In this document: positions 1-8,817 of the stretch, in pieces
Position numbering within the stretch: position 1 is the first letter of the stretch
How the letters are laid out: each line of letters opens with the position of its first letter
Source of the DNA: Rikenellaceae bacterium UBA1749
GTDB taxonomy: Bacteria > Bacteroidota > Bacteroidia > Bacteroidales > Rikenellaceae
Assembly (NCBI GenBank): GCA_002315675.1
Contig: DCHP01000090.1
Coordinates: 1-24,610 of the forward strand
Length of the DNA stretch: 24,610 nt
Direction of reading: 5' to 3'
The notes under the pieces: generated by a model
The model's input: only the letters and a program-made list of their open reading frames with translations
What the model was told of the DNA's origin: nothing
Database searches by the model: none
Position numbers and translations under genes: made by a program

Positions 1-81
1 GCAAGCTTAGTATCATCGTTCGAGTGTTTATTATTGCGTAGTCATGGATATTATCCTATGACTGGGCACCTGAGTAGTTAC
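1..81. mobile_element. Probable right or left end of an IS66-type insertion sequence (partial)
   Basis: The stretch ends in CTGAGTAGTTAC (70-81), the reverse complement of GTAACTACTCAG. This matches 11 of 12 bases of the terminal repeat of the MITE at 12908-13010. IS66-family terminal repeats are known to begin with GTAA. A small imperfect hairpin (41-62, arms GTCAT and ATGAC with a bulge) lies just inside. The rest of the element would be outside the window, so the other end and the 8-bp target duplication (82-89 would be one copy) cannot be checked. No transposase is visible. Confidence 0.4.
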
Positions 82-164
82 TACCAATATAATGTAAAAA
101 AAATAGTATGATTCAGTATTACACACCTCTACATCTAAATAAATAATTAAAGAAAATTTATTAC

Positions 165-172
165 TAAATTTG
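165..172 (+). promoter_or_regulatory. Candidate -7 element for the AraC-family gene
   Basis: TAAATTTG fits the Bacteroidetes -7 consensus TAnnTTTG and lies about 27 bp before the likely start codon. No TTTG is visible at the expected -33 distance, so only half of the promoter is supported. Confidence 0.4.
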
Positions 173-201
173 CAAAATGAGTGTTCACAATTTAAGGCAT
201 G

Positions 202-1086
202 ATGACAAAAAGCACTATTCTAACATACAAACAGATTATAGAAGAATCTGATAGGGCAAACAATAATATTATAGAAATAGAATCGGACCTCATACTGATT
301 GACAGGATCCTGGATATACCAAACAAACAAAACTTTTCGACTTCAGATTGCACCATCGGTATAGAGATACAGGAAGGAAACGGCTTTGTAATCATTAATG
401 GTGTATCTCACCGAATAATGGCACCATGTCTATTTGTTGTCCTTCCAGGTTTCAATATTCAGTTCAGGATTAATACTGAATATAAGATGAGATGCGTTGT
501 ATACAGCAAACGTTTTATTACTGACCTGTTCGGAATGTCATTAAGAATAAATGAAATCATGACTTGCCTGTTCCTTAAACCAATCATTCAACTGGATGAA
601 AATGAATGCAGGAGACTTGAACTATATGTTCAGTGTATGAAGGAGATTGTGACAAACGAGAGAAACAATTACAAGGTATTGACTGTACGGCATCTTACAA
701 TGTCATATTTCTATAGTGCACTTTTCAACCTATACGAGACACACGACAAAAATCAGTCTTCAAGGGCATCCAGAATTGCCGAACAGTTCTATGAATTACT
801 GGATTCGAATTATAAGGAAGAACATAGAACTATATTCTATGCATCAAAAATATGTATTTCCGAGAAATATCTCTATATCGCTATCAAAGCTGTTACCGGA
901 AAGACACCAACATACTGGATAAATTACCGGATAATAAACCATGCAAAAAATGAGTTGATAAATGGGAACAAATCAATCGAACAGATAAGTTACGATTTGA
1001 ATTTCAAATCCCAATCCCATTTTTGCAGATTCTTCAAGAAGGAGACAGGAGTCACAGCCCTCAAATTCAGGAACAATTCAAGATAA
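202..1086 (+). CDS. AraC-family transcriptional regulator
   Basis: A 294-residue protein with the usual AraC layout. The N-terminal ~170 residues are a probable effector-sensing domain without a clear signature. The C-terminal ~100 residues hold the two helix-turn-helix motifs. The second one (SIEQISYDLNFKSQSHFCRF, then FKKETG) is the conserved AraC signature, and the first lies around ASKICISEKYLYIAIKAVTG. Two ATG codons occur in tandem (199 and 202). I chose 202 because the AAGG at 194-197 is too close to the first. It stands alone on the plus strand, next to a probable IS end, with no adjacent co-directional target gene. The effector and regulon cannot be told from the sequence. Family assignment is secure; the function is a DNA-binding regulator of unknown target. 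Confidence 0.9.
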   Translation: MTKSTILTYKQIIEESDRANNNIIEIESDLILIDRILDIPNKQNFSTSDCTIGIEIQEGNGFVIINGVSHRIMAPCLFVVLPGFNIQFRINTEYKMRCVVYSKRFITDLFGMSLRINEIMTCLFLKPIIQLDENECRRLELYVQCMKEIVTNERNNYKVLTVRHLTMSYFYSALFNLYETHDKNQSSRASRIAEQFYELLDSNYKEEHRTIFYASKICISEKYLYIAIKAVTGKTPTYWINYRIINHAKNELINGNKSIEQISYDLNFKSQSHFCRFFKKETGVTALKFRNNSR

Positions 1087-1283
1087 TACTGCAACCACTA
1101 AACAAGACAGCCAACACAGGAGATATTAATAGGACCCAATCTAAAAAAAATCAACTTGGCAAATAGTTCAAGGTCTGCTGACTATTTTCTTAACCCAGAC
1201 ACACTAATTAGGACAGTATCACTATTTGGGACACTATCCAGTATCCAGGGACAAACAAACTTTATATTATCTTCATACACTGA

Positions 1284-1323
1284 CAATCGGTAAGAAGTCC
1301 GGATATGGTCTTCTCACCGATTG
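1284..1323 (-). terminator. Long hairpin downstream of yqeY, possible 3' end of the his-yqeY transcript
   Basis: CAATCGGTAAGAAG (1284-1297) is matched by CTTCTCACCGATTG (1310-1323), 14 bp with one imperfect position. Read on the minus strand that position is a G-U pair, so the stem is complete only in minus-strand RNA. The loop is 12 nt. No U-run follows, so it may be an mRNA 3'-end stabiliser or a weak terminator rather than a classical intrinsic terminator. The rest of the 1087-1366 spacer shows only a short repeated GGACASTATC-like motif (about 1213 and 1230). Confidence 0.45.
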
Positions 1324-1366
1324 AGTTTAGCGTTTGAATTCGGGTTATGTTTTCTTACTGCAATGT

Positions 1367-1816
1367 CTAACTTAAAAGTTTTCTGACAGTTGCTGAAATT
1401 GCCTTACCATCTGCAAGACCTGCAAGTTTCTTTGTTGCAACCCCCATAACTTTACCCATATCAGCCATTGAAGACGCACCTACTTCCGAGATGATTTCCT
1501 TTAGTTTTGCTTCTATTTCTTCTTCCGAAAGTTGTTTAGGCAAGTATGTCTCCAGCACTGAGCATTCTGCAAGTTCATTATCCGCAAGCTCCTTACGACC
1601 ACCTAAGTTGTATTGCTCAGCTGATTCCTTACGCTGTTTTGCCAGTTTCTGGATAATCTTGATAATGTCTGAATCTTCAAGTGAACCAGTTCCGCCTTCG
1701 GATGTCTTTGCCAGTAAAATAGCAGCTTTAATTGCACGGACAGCTTCAAGGCGCACTTGATCTTTGGCCTTCATTGCTTCCATGATATCTTTCTGAATTT
1801 GTTGTTCTAATGCCAT
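1367..1816 (-). CDS. yqeY: GatB/YqeY domain protein
   Basis: A 149-residue protein that matches the YqeY family in full length. It has the starting pattern with QIQKDIMEAMKAKD, the KIIQKLAKQRKESAEQY helix, and the C-terminal MGKVMGVATKKLAGLADGK segment typical of the tail domain of GatB. The YqeY tail resembles the tRNA-binding part of the amidotransferase subunit GatB, but free-standing YqeY has no agreed function. It begins 54 bp after hisIE on the same strand with no clear promoter between them, so it may be read from the his transcript; a link to histidine metabolism is not implied. The start ATG at 1816 is supported by family length. Confidence 0.88.
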   Translation of the reverse strand: MALEQQIQKDIMEAMKAKDQVRLEAVRAIKAAILLAKTSEGGTGSLEDSDIIKIIQKLAKQRKESAEQYNLGGRKELADNELAECSVLETYLPKQLSEEEIEAKLKEIISEVGASSMADMGKVMGVATKKLAGLADGKAISATVRKLLS

Positions 1817-1870
1817 TTCCGTAAAATTTAGTTATACTTTATCCGTTTTTATATCATTTAGGCACTCATG

Positions 1871-2470
1871 TTATCGGTGTCTCAATGCAAGTTCTTTTTC
1901 AAGATCTTCTACTTTTACATTCATATGTTCCATAAGCACCATAAGATGATAGCATAAATCAGATGCTTCGTATATGAATCTATCCCTATTGCCGCTTACA
2001 GCCTCTATTATAGTCTCAGCAGCCTCTTCTCCAACTTTCTTTGAAATACTTTTTGCCCCTTTGATAAACAATTTTGTTGTATATGAGCCATCAGGCATCT
2101 CCTCATGCCTTTTTTCAATAACCTTTGACAATTTTCTTATGAACCCCTCATCTTCCGGTGTATCAAAACATGAAGCAGTACCCCTGTGACAGGTAGGACC
2201 AATCGGTTCAGCCTTAATAAGTAAAGTATCATTATCACAGTCAAGATACATCTGCTTGATGAGCAGGAAATTCCCACTTGTTTCACCTTTTGTCCAGAGT
2301 TGTTTCCTGGTCCTTGAATAAAAGGTGACTTTACCTTCTGACTGACTTTTTTCAAAGGCCTCCTGATTCATGTAACCAAGCATCAATACTTTTAATGTTA
2401 CATAATCCTGAACTATTACAGGTATCAGCCCGTCGATATTCTTTTCAAGGTTAAAATTAGCGAATTCCAT
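1871..2470 (-). CDS. hisIE: Bifunctional phosphoribosyl-AMP cyclohydrolase / phosphoribosyl-ATP pyrophosphatase HisIE
   Basis: A 199-residue fusion catalysing steps 2 and 3 of histidine synthesis in the cytoplasm. The HisI cyclohydrolase domain (about residues 1-105) has the metal-binding DCDNDT motif and the zinc-ligand segment PTCHRGTASCF. The HisE pyrophosphatase domain (about 107-199) has KKVGEEAAETIIEA and EASDLCYHLMVLM, the acidic residues that bind Mg-nucleotide. The HisI-HisE fusion is common in Bacteroidetes and enterobacteria. It is the last his gene of the operon, 4 bp after hisF. The product is ProFAR, the substrate of HisA. No anomaly seen. Confidence 0.96.
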   Translation of the reverse strand: MEFANFNLEKNIDGLIPVIVQDYVTLKVLMLGYMNQEAFEKSQSEGKVTFYSRTRKQLWTKGETSGNFLLIKQMYLDCDNDTLLIKAEPIGPTCHRGTASCFDTPEDEGFIRKLSKVIEKRHEEMPDGSYTTKLFIKGAKSISKKVGEEAAETIIEAVSGNRDRFIYEASDLCYHLMVLMEHMNVKVEDLEKELALRHR

Positions 2471-2474
2471 ATTA

Positions 2475-3227
2475 TTATCTTACTTTAATTCCATTACTCT
2501 TCAGTTCAAGCTTAAGATCCCTTATCGCAATCTCTCCATAATGGAAGATACTTGCAGCGAGTGCCGCATCAGCTTTTCCGAGGCTTAGGACATCAACGAT
2601 ATCCTTGACGCAGCCCGCACCTCCGGAAGCTATGACAGGTATACTCAACATCTCGGAAAGACATTTGTATGCCTCGACTGCATAACCACTCTTTGTTCCA
2701 TCATGATCCATGGATGTAAACAGGATTTCGCCCGCTCCACGTTCCTGAACCTCCTTTGCCCAACTGTAAAGTTCTTTTTCTGTTGGTTTCTTACCGGCAT
2801 GGGTTGTTACCACCCATTTCCCGTCTATCATTTTTGCATCTATCGCAGAGACGACGAACTGACTGCCATATTTGGAAGCTATATTATCAATCAGCGAAGG
2901 ATTCATAACTGCAGCACTATTAATTGACACCTTGTCTGCTCCTCTGTCAAGTAGTCTCGAAGCGTCATCAATCGATGAGATACCACCGCCGACAGTAAAA
3001 GGTATATTTATCGCATCTGCTATACGTTCCACCAGTTCCGTAAAGGTGTTTCTTCCCTCATTGGTGGCACTGATATCAAGATACACCAATTCATCAGCAC
3101 CTTCCTGACTATATTTCCGACCCATTTCAACAGCATCTCCGACTTCCTTCAATCCTTCGAAGTTGATACCTTTTACAACAAGGCCATTTTTAACATCAAG
3201 ACAAGGTATTATACGTTTTGCGACCAT
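2475..3227 (-). CDS. hisF: Imidazole glycerol phosphate synthase, cyclase subunit HisF
   Basis: A 250-residue (beta/alpha)8 barrel. It uses ammonia delivered by HisH to convert PRFAR to imidazole-glycerol phosphate and AICAR. The two catalytic aspartates are in place: D11 (IIPCLDVKNG) and D130 (VVSAIDAK). The phosphate-binding loops FTVGGGI and IASGGAG are present. Its start overlaps the end of hisA by 19 bp, suggesting translational coupling. It works as a heterodimer with HisH, encoded two genes upstream. Length and motifs are normal for the family. Confidence 0.97.
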   Translation of the reverse strand: MVAKRIIPCLDVKNGLVVKGINFEGLKEVGDAVEMGRKYSQEGADELVYLDISATNEGRNTFTELVERIADAINIPFTVGGGISSIDDASRLLDRGADKVSINSAAVMNPSLIDNIASKYGSQFVVSAIDAKMIDGKWVVTTHAGKKPTEKELYSWAKEVQERGAGEILFTSMDHDGTKSGYAVEAYKCLSEMLSIPVIASGGAGCVKDIVDVLSLGKADAALAASIFHYGEIAIRDLKLELKSNGIKVR

Positions 3228-3934
3228 TTCTCTATATCCTCCATTGAGATTTTGTTTTCGTAAATAGCCTTACCTACGATTACCTTTTTTACTCCTTTAT
3301 CATTAAGTTCCATAATATCATTCATCGAGCTGACACCACCGCTTGCTGTGAAGACAATGTCTGGATACTTTGATATCAGACGGCAATATAAATCAACTGC
3401 AGGTCCCTGAAGCATTCCATCCTTTGAAATATCTGTACAGATGACTGAATCAAGGCCATATGGCGCAAATCTATTGATAAGGTTATCTATTGTCATGGAA
3501 GATGTTTCAGTCCATCCTTTGATAGCAACATTACCACTATTTGTATCAGCACCAAGAATAATTCTGTTTCCGAATTCATTAAGCCAGCTGATAAACAATT
3601 CCTGATCCTTTACGGCAATGCTGCCAATGATAGCCTGTGCTGCACCAGCTGAAAAGACATCTTTAAGGTCCTTGGATGTGTAAATTCCCCCACCCCATTC
3701 GACTTCAACATCAACACTGGCTGCAACTTCTTCAAGAAGAGACAGGTTTTTCGGATGAGACACCTTGGCACCATCCAGATCCACCATATGGATTCTATTG
3801 ACACCTATATCAGAGAATTTTTTAGCCATATCAACAGGATTGACGTCATAGACCTTTTTGAGGTCATAATCACCCTTGGTCAAACGTACTGCATGCCCGT
3901 CAATAATATCAATAGCAGGTATTATCTCTATCAT
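3209..3934 (-). CDS. hisA: ProFAR isomerase HisA
   Basis: A 241-residue half-barrel-duplicated (beta/alpha)8 enzyme that performs the Amadori rearrangement of ProFAR to PRFAR (step 4). The catalytic acids are D9 (IIPAIDIIDG) and D130 (ILGADTNSG). The barrel phosphate loops VEWGGGIY and TASGGVSS are seen, along with the TDISKDGMLQGP segment. It starts 2 bp after the hisH stop and overlaps hisF by 19 bp. HisA-specific features separate it from its paralogue HisF; no sign that it is a dual HisA/TrpF enzyme. Confidence 0.96.
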   Translation of the reverse strand: MIEIIPAIDIIDGHAVRLTKGDYDLKKVYDVNPVDMAKKFSDIGVNRIHMVDLDGAKVSHPKNLSLLEEVAASVDVEVEWGGGIYTSKDLKDVFSAGAAQAIIGSIAVKDQELFISWLNEFGNRIILGADTNSGNVAIKGWTETSSMTIDNLINRFAPYGLDSVICTDISKDGMLQGPAVDLYCRLISKYPDIVFTASGGVSSMNDIMELNDKGVKKVIVGKAIYENKISMEDIEKWSQNV

Positions 3935-3936
3935 AA

Positions 3937-4524
3937 CTACATTGAAATAAAGTTCTTAATAATCTGTTCTCCCACGTCACCACTTTTTTCAGGATGGAAC
4001 TGAGTACCATAGAAATTTTCGTACTTAAGTGCTGCACTGAACATTTCATCTGCATATCTGCAGGTAGCTATCGTATCTGTAGATAGTCCTGCATAGTATG
4101 AATGTACAAAATAGACAAAACTACCTCCGTCAACACCCTTGAACAGTTTACTTTCAAGATTTGATATGGAATTCCATCCCATATGAGGAACTTTGCATTG
4201 GGAAGACGGAATGAATTTCCTGACATCGTTATCAAAAAGCCCTATGCAATCTACATCACCTTCGTGGGAGTGTCGGCATAACAGTTGCATACCAACACAT
4301 ATGCCAAGAAGTGGTTTACGGCGTCCCTTTATTGCATCAACAAGTCCTTTTTCAACCAAATCAGCCATAGCCGTAGCTGCGTTTCCAACCCCTGGAAGAA
4401 TGACTTTGTCAGCAACAGCAATTACTTTAGGATCCGAAGACAATATATATTCAGCACCAAGTCTGGCAAGGGAACTTGTCACTGATTTTATGTTCCCAGC
4501 CGCATAATCTACTATAGTAATCAT
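3937..4524 (-). CDS. hisH: Imidazole glycerol phosphate synthase, glutaminase subunit HisH
   Basis: A 195-residue class I glutamine amidotransferase that supplies ammonia to HisF. The catalytic triad is visible: C76 in LLGICVGMQ, and H177 and E179 in TQFHPEKSG. The LPGVGN oxyanion-region motif and the KVPHMGWN interface segment are also present. It overlaps the end of hisB by 4 bp (ATGA), a typical coupling arrangement. Length is normal for the family. Confidence 0.97.
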   Translation of the reverse strand: MITIVDYAAGNIKSVTSSLARLGAEYILSSDPKVIAVADKVILPGVGNAATAMADLVEKGLVDAIKGRRKPLLGICVGMQLLCRHSHEGDVDCIGLFDNDVRKFIPSSQCKVPHMGWNSISNLESKLFKGVDGGSFVYFVHSYYAGLSTDTIATCRYADEMFSAALKYENFYGTQFHPEKSGDVGEQIIKNFISM

Positions 4525-5585
4525 AATATTCCTTTACTTGAAGGTAAATCAAATGAGAATGGATTCCTTCTGACTGATTGTTTCAGGGATCTTGCAAAGG
4601 CCTTGAATATAGCTTCAGCAATATGGTGACAGTTCTCACCGCTGGCATCAATTCTCAGGTTGCATCCTGCAGCTGAAGAAAGTGAATGGAAAAAGTGCCT
4701 GAACATTTCAGTCGGCACATCTCCAACATATTCTCTTGAAAATTCAACATTCCACACCAATTCACTTCTTCCCCCAAAGTCCAGAAGGACAAGAGCCGAA
4801 CTCTCATCCATAGGAAGAGCAAATCCATAACGTTCAATACCACGCTTATCTCCAAGCGCTTTTTTAATAGCCTCACCAAGAACAATTGCGATATCCTCCA
4901 TTGTATGGTGTTCATCAACTTCCAGATCACCTTTACATTTAATGGAAAGCGCAATTGCTCCATGATGCACAATTTGCATAAGCATATGGTCAAGAAACTT
5001 TAAACCGGTATCTATTTCCGATGTCTTGCCTGATCCGTCAAGATCAATGGAGAGACGTATTTCCGTTTCGGAAGTTTTTCTATAGATTTCCACGAAGCGA
5101 TCTGACAATCGTATTTTTCCTACAGCATCTTCCCATGTACTGTCTGGTCCTATCATTATGGATTGTGCTCCAAGGTTCATTGCAAGTTGCGCATCCGTAT
5201 CCCTGTCTCCTATTACATATGAGGAGGACATGTCGTACGAGCCATCAAGATATTTTCCGAACATTCCGATGCCTGGTTTTCTGGTATCAAGACCATCCGA
5301 AGGGAAACTTCTATCAATAAGAAAATCATCGAATAATACACCTTCACCTTCCAGGGTTTTAAGCATCTTTTTATGAGGACCCCAGAAATCGTCTTCAGGG
5401 AATGATTCTGTACCCAAACCATCCTGATTTGAAGCCATTACCAGTTCATATCCAAGTCCCATCAGTGATTTCAATCCGGAAATGGCACCAGGGACGAACT
5501 CCAGTTTCTCCAGCGAATCTATCTGTTCGTCTTCAGGTTCCGCAATTATTGTACCATCACGGTCAACAAATATTACCTTTTTCAT
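4521..5585 (-). CDS. hisB: Bifunctional histidinol-phosphatase / imidazoleglycerol-phosphate dehydratase HisB
   Basis: A 354-residue two-domain enzyme. The N-terminal HAD-type phosphatase (about residues 1-160) has the nucleophile motif FVDRDGT (D8, D10). It removes the phosphate from histidinol phosphate. The C-terminal dehydratase (about 165-354) has the metal-binding DEHHTMED and ENCHHIAEA motifs and converts IGP to imidazole-acetol phosphate. I use the ATG at 5585; a TTG nine bases upstream is in frame, but MKKVIFVDRDGT fits the family start. The gene overlaps the end of hisC by 23 bp. Fused HisB of this kind is known from enterobacteria and Bacteroidetes. Confidence 0.96.
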   Translation of the reverse strand: MKKVIFVDRDGTIIAEPEDEQIDSLEKLEFVPGAISGLKSLMGLGYELVMASNQDGLGTESFPEDDFWGPHKKMLKTLEGEGVLFDDFLIDRSFPSDGLDTRKPGIGMFGKYLDGSYDMSSSYVIGDRDTDAQLAMNLGAQSIMIGPDSTWEDAVGKIRLSDRFVEIYRKTSETEIRLSIDLDGSGKTSEIDTGLKFLDHMLMQIVHHGAIALSIKCKGDLEVDEHHTMEDIAIVLGEAIKKALGDKRGIERYGFALPMDESSALVLLDFGGRSELVWNVEFSREYVGDVPTEMFRHFFHSLSSAAGCNLRIDASGENCHHIAEAIFKAFARSLKQSVRRNPFSFDLPSSKGIL

Positions 5586-6612
5586 AATTTTCAATTGATG
5601 TCAGTAGGTTTTCATTCTCACTCTTCAGTCCAATTGTAATACGCAGACAATTCCTGCAAAGAGGGGTATTTGTCCTGTTTCTTACGATAATTCCTGATGA
5701 AATCAAGAAGTCATACATCCTGTTCGCATCATCAACCTCCACCAGAAGGAAATTCGCATCACTGGGATATACCTTCCTGACAGAATGATACCTGGTTATT
5801 TCTTTTGATATTCTTTCCCTTTCCGAAATAATTTCTCTGACTTCATCATCAACAGGACGGGTCAAAGCTTCAAGTGCTGCCTTCTGTGTTGACTGACTGA
5901 TATTATAAGGATATTTAATCTTTGACATCAACATGATGATATACTCGTCCGCAATAGCAAGACCAAGTCTTAAAGCGGCAAGTCCACGTGCTTTCGAACA
6001 TGTCTGGAGAATGACAAGATTTGGATGTCCTGCAATTTCATCTTTCAGACTACCTGCAGAACTGAAATCCACATATGCTTCATCAACGACAACTATACCA
6101 CCAAATGATTCTACTACAGACAGTAGATCATCCTTTTTGATAGCATTTCCAGAAGGATTATTCGGACTGCATAAAAAAATTACCTTCGTATTTCCGTCGC
6201 ATGATGAAAGTACTTTTTCCACAGGAAGAGAGAAGTCATCATTAAGGAGGACTGTATTTACTTTAATATCATTTATCTCTGCACATACTGAATACATTCC
6301 ATAACTTGGAGATATTATCACGGCATTATCAACTGACGGGGTGCAGAAGACACGATATATAATATCAATAGCCTCATCTGATCCATTTCCAAGAAACAGG
6401 TTCCTGGCATCTATTCTCTTCTGCAAAGCAATCAAAGACTTCAACTGCTTCTGATGGGGATCCGGATATCTGTTCCATCCTGTTGGATATGGACTTTCAT
6501 TCGCATCAAGAAAGACACCAATATCTCCCTGAAAGTCATCCCTTGCTGTTGAATATGGAACAAGGTTCCTGATATTCTGCCTTACGAGTTTTTCTATATC
6601 TTTTCTTTCCAT
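5563..6612 (-). CDS. hisC: Histidinol-phosphate aminotransferase HisC
   Basis: A 349-residue fold-type I PLP enzyme that transaminates imidazole-acetol phosphate with glutamate to give histidinol phosphate. The Schiff-base lysine is K207 in TCSKARGLAALRLG. VVDEAYVDF carries the aspartate that pairs with the PLP ring nitrogen. FLCSPNNPSGN is the conserved NPSG loop. The N-terminal DANESPYP motif is typical of HisC. It starts 25 bp after hisD, the longest gap inside the operon, and overlaps hisB. Confidence 0.95.
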   Translation of the reverse strand: MERKDIEKLVRQNIRNLVPYSTARDDFQGDIGVFLDANESPYPTGWNRYPDPHQKQLKSLIALQKRIDARNLFLGNGSDEAIDIIYRVFCTPSVDNAVIISPSYGMYSVCAEINDIKVNTVLLNDDFSLPVEKVLSSCDGNTKVIFLCSPNNPSGNAIKKDDLLSVVESFGGIVVVDEAYVDFSSAGSLKDEIAGHPNLVILQTCSKARGLAALRLGLAIADEYIIMLMSKIKYPYNISQSTQKAALEALTRPVDDEVREIISERERISKEITRYHSVRKVYPSDANFLLVEVDDANRMYDFLISSGIIVRNRTNTPLCRNCLRITIGLKSENENLLTSIENYEKGNIC

Positions 6613-6637
6613 GATTTCACCTTTAAGACAAACAAAA

Positions 6638-7915
6638 TTACATGGTTACACGGATCTTCACCGCCTGGGCATGGGCATCAAGTCCTTCAGCCTCTGCCAT
6701 TGCAACAATAGTTTCAGACAGACCTTCAAGTCCCTCCCTGGAAATTTCCTGGATGGTCATTTTTCTTGTAAAGCTATCAATATTCACGCCACTGAAGCTT
6801 CGGGCCCATCCACATGTTGGAAGTGTGTGATTGGTACCTGAGGCGTAATCACCGGCACTTTCAGGAGTGTAATGACCGACAAAGACGCTACCAGCAGCAG
6901 TAATCCTGTCGACTATTTCCCATGGTTTTTCGGTTGAAACGATAAGGTGCTCTGGTGCATAGAAATTAGCAAAGTCAACAATATCCTCTTCTAAATCAAA
7001 CAATATAAAGCGGCTATGGGAAAGCGCCGTTTCTGCAAGATCCTTTCTTCCCAGCAGTTCAACCTGACGCATTACCTCATCGGCAATTGCATTCAAAGTA
7101 GACTTACTGGATGATAGAAGCATAACCTGACTGTCCCTGCCATGTTCCGCCTGAGAAAGAAGATCTGCAGCAGCATATGATGGATTTGACGTTTCATCTG
7201 CAATAACCATCACCTCTGATGGACCTGCAGGCATATCAATAGCGACAACCTTTCCGTTCAATAATTGTTTTGCTGTGGTAACATACTGATTCCCAGGACC
7301 AAAAATCTTGTAGACCCTGGAAACTGTTTCAGTACCATAAGCCATAGCTGCTATTGCCTGTGCTCCACCTATCTTATATATGTTTTTAACACCGCAGAAA
7401 TGAGCTGCATATAGGACTTCAGCAGCAATCTTGCCTGATGGGCCTGCGGGAGAACATAAGGAAACTTCTTTACAACCCGCAATCTGCGCAGGAAGTGCCA
7501 GCATCAGAATTGTCGAGAACAATGGAGCTGTACCGGCAGGAATATACAAGCCTACTTTTTCTATAGGAAGCGGTTTCTGAATACATTTTACCCCCTTAGC
7601 CGTTTCCACTTCTATCTGAGAAGGAAGCTGAGCTTCATGGAATCTACGGATATTGGAAGCTGCATTTTCTACAGCTCGCTTTGTTCTTTCACTGACAGAA
7701 TCTATTGCTTCCCGAATTTCAGCATCTGAAACCAGGATATTATCCAATTTTCTCTTTTCAATTTCCATTGAGAGTTCTCGCAACGCAGTATCACCATGCA
7801 TCCGCACTCTATCAATAATCTTCTCAACTCTTGAAATTACATCCTGATTAAGGGATGATGGACGAAGGCACAGATCTTCCCACAGATTCCTCAAAGGATT
7901 TTCACAGATATCCAT
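6638..7915 (-). CDS. hisD: Histidinol dehydrogenase HisD
   Basis: A 425-residue zinc enzyme oxidising L-histidinol to histidine in two NAD-dependent steps (the last reactions of the pathway). Conserved features include GLYIPAGTAPLFST, the NAD-binding region GGAQAIAAMAYGT and FGPGNQYV, the segment IDMPAGPSEVMVIAD, the LLSQAEHGRDSQ motif with the Gln and His zinc ligands, and the HTLPTCGWARSFSG motif near the C-terminus. It begins 2 bp after hisG. Full length, no anomaly. Confidence 0.96.
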   Translation of the reverse strand: MDICENPLRNLWEDLCLRPSSLNQDVISRVEKIIDRVRMHGDTALRELSMEIEKRKLDNILVSDAEIREAIDSVSERTKRAVENAASNIRRFHEAQLPSQIEVETAKGVKCIQKPLPIEKVGLYIPAGTAPLFSTILMLALPAQIAGCKEVSLCSPAGPSGKIAAEVLYAAHFCGVKNIYKIGGAQAIAAMAYGTETVSRVYKIFGPGNQYVTTAKQLLNGKVVAIDMPAGPSEVMVIADETSNPSYAAADLLSQAEHGRDSQVMLLSSSKSTLNAIADEVMRQVELLGRKDLAETALSHSRFILFDLEEDIVDFANFYAPEHLIVSTEKPWEIVDRITAAGSVFVGHYTPESAGDYASGTNHTLPTCGWARSFSGVNIDSFTRKMTIQEISREGLEGLSETIVAMAEAEGLDAHAQAVKIRVTM

Positions 7916-7917
7916 AT

Positions 7918-8769
7918 CTACATTATTATCTTATCAACATTTAGGACAAGTATTCCTTCTGCCCCTATTTCCTTTAATTGACGGACCTTTTCCCAAAGAT
8001 TATCCGCATCAACAACAGAATGAAGTGAGCACCATCCTTTTGCAGCAAGAGGCAGTATTGTCGGACTTCTCATGGCAGGAAGAATCTTTATTGCCTCTTC
8101 TACAACTTCTTCCTTTAGATTCATCAGGATATACTTTTTCCCTTTGCTTATTCTAGCAGACTCGAGACGGAACAGGATTTCCTCCAATGAAGCCTTTTCA
8201 TCTTCAGTCAGTTTACCACTTGAAATCAGCACAGCCTCTGAAAAGAATACTTTCTCAACTTCTTTGAGGCCATTGGATACAAGGGTACCACCTGACGATA
8301 CAATATCAAATATCGCGTCCGCAATACCTGCAGCAGGGGCAATCTCAACAGAACCTGTTATCACCTCGATGTCTGCAGTAACGGAATTCTTTTCAAGGAA
8401 TTTTCTAAGGATATTAGGATATGAAGTCGCAATTCTTTTTCCTTGAAAATACTGGACTCCATTATATTCTTCGGTTTTTGGAATGGCCAGACTGATTCTG
8501 CATCCTCCGAAACCAAGTTTTGTAACTATTTCAACGTCAAATCCGCGTTCTTCAACTTCATTCAAGCCGACAATACCCAAAGAGGCTGTTCCATTTGATA
8601 CTACCTGGGGAATATCATCATCCCTCATGTACAGAATTTCAAGAGGGAAATTTGATGCTTTTGATAAAAACTTTCTTCTTGAGTCATCAACGTCTACACC
8701 AATTTCATCAAGCAGTGCCAGACTTTCTTCGTTTAATCGTCCTTTGGACTGAATAGCTATCCTTAACAT
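7918..8769 (-). CDS. hisG: ATP phosphoribosyltransferase HisG, long form
   Basis: A 283-residue enzyme for the committed step, ATP + PRPP to phosphoribosyl-ATP. The start LRIAIQSKGRL and the PRPP-binding segment EIAPAAGIADAIFDIVSSGG are conserved. About 75 residues beyond the catalytic core (from around KKYILMNL to the end) match the C-terminal regulatory domain of long-form HisG, which binds histidine. The enzyme should therefore not need HisZ and should be feedback inhibited. It is the first structural gene of the operon. Its ATG lies 14 nt after the U-run of the attenuator terminator, in an A/T-only stretch without a Shine-Dalgarno site. Confidence 0.96.
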   Translation of the reverse strand: MLRIAIQSKGRLNEESLALLDEIGVDVDDSRRKFLSKASNFPLEILYMRDDDIPQVVSNGTASLGIVGLNEVEERGFDVEIVTKLGFGGCRISLAIPKTEEYNGVQYFQGKRIATSYPNILRKFLEKNSVTADIEVITGSVEIAPAAGIADAIFDIVSSGGTLVSNGLKEVEKVFFSEAVLISSGKLTEDEKASLEEILFRLESARISKGKKYILMNLKEEVVEEAIKILPAMRSPTILPLAAKGWCSLHSVVDADNLWEKVRQLKEIGAEGILVLNVDKIIM

Positions 8770-8783
8770 AAATAATAAATATT

Positions 8784-8817
8784 AAAAAATGAGGCTTACC
8801 ATACAAAGGTAAGCCTC
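8784..8817 (-). terminator. his operon attenuator: intrinsic terminator between leader peptide and hisG
   Basis: On the minus strand GAGGCTTACC (8817-8808) and GGTAAGCCTC (8800-8791) form a perfect 10-bp stem with a 7-nt loop (TTTGTAT). An A and then six T follow (8789-8784). It sits after the His-rich leader peptide and before hisG, so if formed it would stop transcription before the first structural gene. Its 5' arm can alternatively pair with 8854-8845. Confidence 0.85.

Noticed and set aside
1..111. Open frame from the window edge to a TGA at 109-111
   Set aside because: It shows no recognisable motif and runs through the probable IS end, so it may be chance.
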